Assembly (NCBI RefSeq): GCF_947492535.1
Contig: NZ_CANLNH010000009.1
Span: forward strand, 1 to 64,000
Direction of reading: 5' to 3'
Source: an uncultured Dokdonia sp.
GTDB taxonomy: Bacteria; Bacteroidota; Bacteroidia; Flavobacteriales; Flavobacteriaceae
DNA: 64,000 nucleotides
Part shown: in pieces, positions 63,204 to 64,000 of the stretch
How positions within the stretch are numbered: the stretch's first letter is position 1
Layout: every line of letters begins with the position of its first letter
Position numbers and translations under genes: made by a program
Notes under the pieces: model-generated
Databases searched by the model: none
What the model was told of the DNA's origin: nothing
What the model saw: the letters and a program-made list of their open reading frames with translations, nothing else

Positions 63204-64000
63204 TTATCCTCCAAAGTCATCAAATCGGATGTTCTCATCTGGAATACCAAAATCTTCTCCCATTTTCTGAACAGCGTTGTTCATTAATGGAGGTCCACAG
63301 AAGTATAATTCGATATCTTCAGGAGCTTCATGTTTGTTTAAATACTGATCTATCACTACTTGGTGAATAAATCCTACAAATCCGTCTCCTTCTCCTTCTG
63401 TAGTCTCTTTTACTTTCCAGTTATCTTCTTCTAATGGCTCAGAAAGTGCTAAGTAAAATTTAAAGTTTGGAAACTCTCTTTCTAATGCTCTAAAGTGTTC
63501 AAGATAGAATAACTCACGCTTAGAACGTCCTCCGTACCAATACGTGACTGTACGACCCGTTTTTAGCGTTTTGAATAGGTGGTATAAGTGTGAACGCATA
63601 GGTGCCATTCCTGCTCCTCCTCCTACATAAAGCATTTCTGCCTCAGACTCATTAATAAAGAATTCTCCATAAGGTCCAGAAATCACTACTTTATCTCCTG
63701 GTTTTTGAGCAAATATGTATGATGATGCAACACCTGGGTTTACATCCATCCATTGATTTTTAGCTCTATCCCATGGTGGCGTAGCAATACGCACATTTAA
63801 CATAATCTCACGACCTTCTGCTGGAAAAGAAGCCATAGAATAGGCTCTCTCTACAGTCTCATTATTTTTCATAGTAAGCGGCCATAAACCAAACTTATCC
63901 CATTCTGCTTGGAATTTATCTGGAGTATCATGCTCTTCTGGATGGGCTGTAATATCTATATCAGCATATTTAATTTCGCATTCAGGAATTTCAATTTGAA
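63204..64000 (-). CDS. nqrF: Na+-translocating NADH:quinone reductase subunit F, partial
   Basis: The C-terminal 265 residues are in the window and the frame runs past the right edge; the N-terminal 2Fe-2S part is outside. Visible motifs: [11 protein letters not shown] (FAD binding), [16 protein letters not shown] (NADH binding), [17 protein letters not shown], and the end [14 protein letters not shown] followed by IRFDDFGG, which is typical of NqrF. NqrF takes electrons from NADH into the Na+-pumping complex. The first in-window Met (63872) is internal, not the start. The rest of nqr should lie to the right. Confidence 0.95.
   Translation of the reverse strand, partial: QIEIPECEIKYADIDITAHPEEHDTPDKFQAEWDKFGLWPLTMKNNETVERAYSMASFPAEGREIMLNVRIATPPWDRAKNQWMDVNPGVASSYIFAQKPGDKVVISGPYGEFFINESEAEMLYVGGGAGMAPMRSHLYHLFKTLKTGRTVTYWYGGRSKRELFYLEHFRALEREFPNFKFYLALSEPLEEDNWKVKETTEGEGDGFVGFIHQVVIDQYLNKHEAPEDIELYFCGPPLMNNAVQKMGEDFGIPDENIRFDDFGG

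Noticed and set aside
1-64000. tRNA or rRNA genes
   Set aside because: None was recognised by eye; a tRNA-finding program would be needed to exclude them firmly.

Overview
The window looks like chromosomal DNA of a marine member of the Flavobacteriaceae (Bacteroidota). It is AT-rich, Shine-Dalgarno sequences are mostly absent, and promoters match the Bacteroidota type (TTG...TAnnTTTG). Typical lineage genes are present: HYC_CC_PP protein, DUF4920 and DUF4846 proteins, a BT0820-type phosphatase and an nqrF locus with ApbE. The 10-bp palindrome TTTCGCGAAA is scattered through it. The genus cannot be fixed from the sequence alone.

Layout. 1-2.6 kb: an 8-bp tandem repeat running off the left edge, an AhpD-like protein, an orphan SMI1/KNR4 protein, and an ECF sigma factor with a membrane partner. 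2.6-3.1 kb: interspersed repeats. 3.1-24.8 kb: the most unusual part, a one-directional minus-strand operon of seven genes. In transcription order it encodes a 736-aa protein, a 1175-aa protein with a predicted HNH-like nuclease tail, its SMI1/KNR4 immunity protein, two giant proteins of 2213 and 2227 aa, a 390-aa tail-fibre-like protein and a cell-wall amidase. None of the seven has a signal peptide that I can see, and no phage or contractile-tail structural gene is present. 24.8-26.8 kb: about 2 kb without a convincing gene, containing inverted-repeat elements.

26.8-36 kb: an MtfA-like peptidase, a metal-related cluster (two HMA proteins, NHL lipoprotein, outer-membrane protein, HYC_CC_PP protein), msrA, a methyltransferase, a flavin reductase, kdsA and a DUF1801 protein. 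36-41.3 kb: a sugar operon (GH109-like oxidoreductase, GHMP kinase, nucleotidyltransferase, sodium symporter). 42.0 kb: an unlisted 47-aa Cys-rich double-glycine peptide with its own terminator. 42.3-47.1 kb: a winged-helix regulator among membrane-protein genes, with matching palindromes at two promoters. 47.1-57.9 kb: housekeeping and stress genes (glutaminase, mnmD, ilvE, M48 protease, gpmI, map, apbE and others). 57.9-64 kb: the nqr-linked 120-aa gene and nqrF, separated by about 5 kb holding a small gene split by a 139-bp inverted-repeat element, a DUF4846 protein, a lanthipeptide-like precursor, a TPR-AraC regulator and a Cys-rich lipoprotein.

How it fits together. The 3.1-24.8 kb operon reads as an uncharacterised toxin delivery or antagonism locus. 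It couples a nuclease-tailed protein and its immunity protein to giant beta-rich structural proteins, a fibre-like protein and a lysin-like amidase. A 28-codon scrap of a second immunity gene beside the intact one suggests that toxin-immunity cassettes have been exchanged. Two repeat families occur once on each side of the operon in the same orientation, and the otherwise frequent TTTCGCGAAA palindrome was not found inside it. Both observations fit an acquired or mobile segment.
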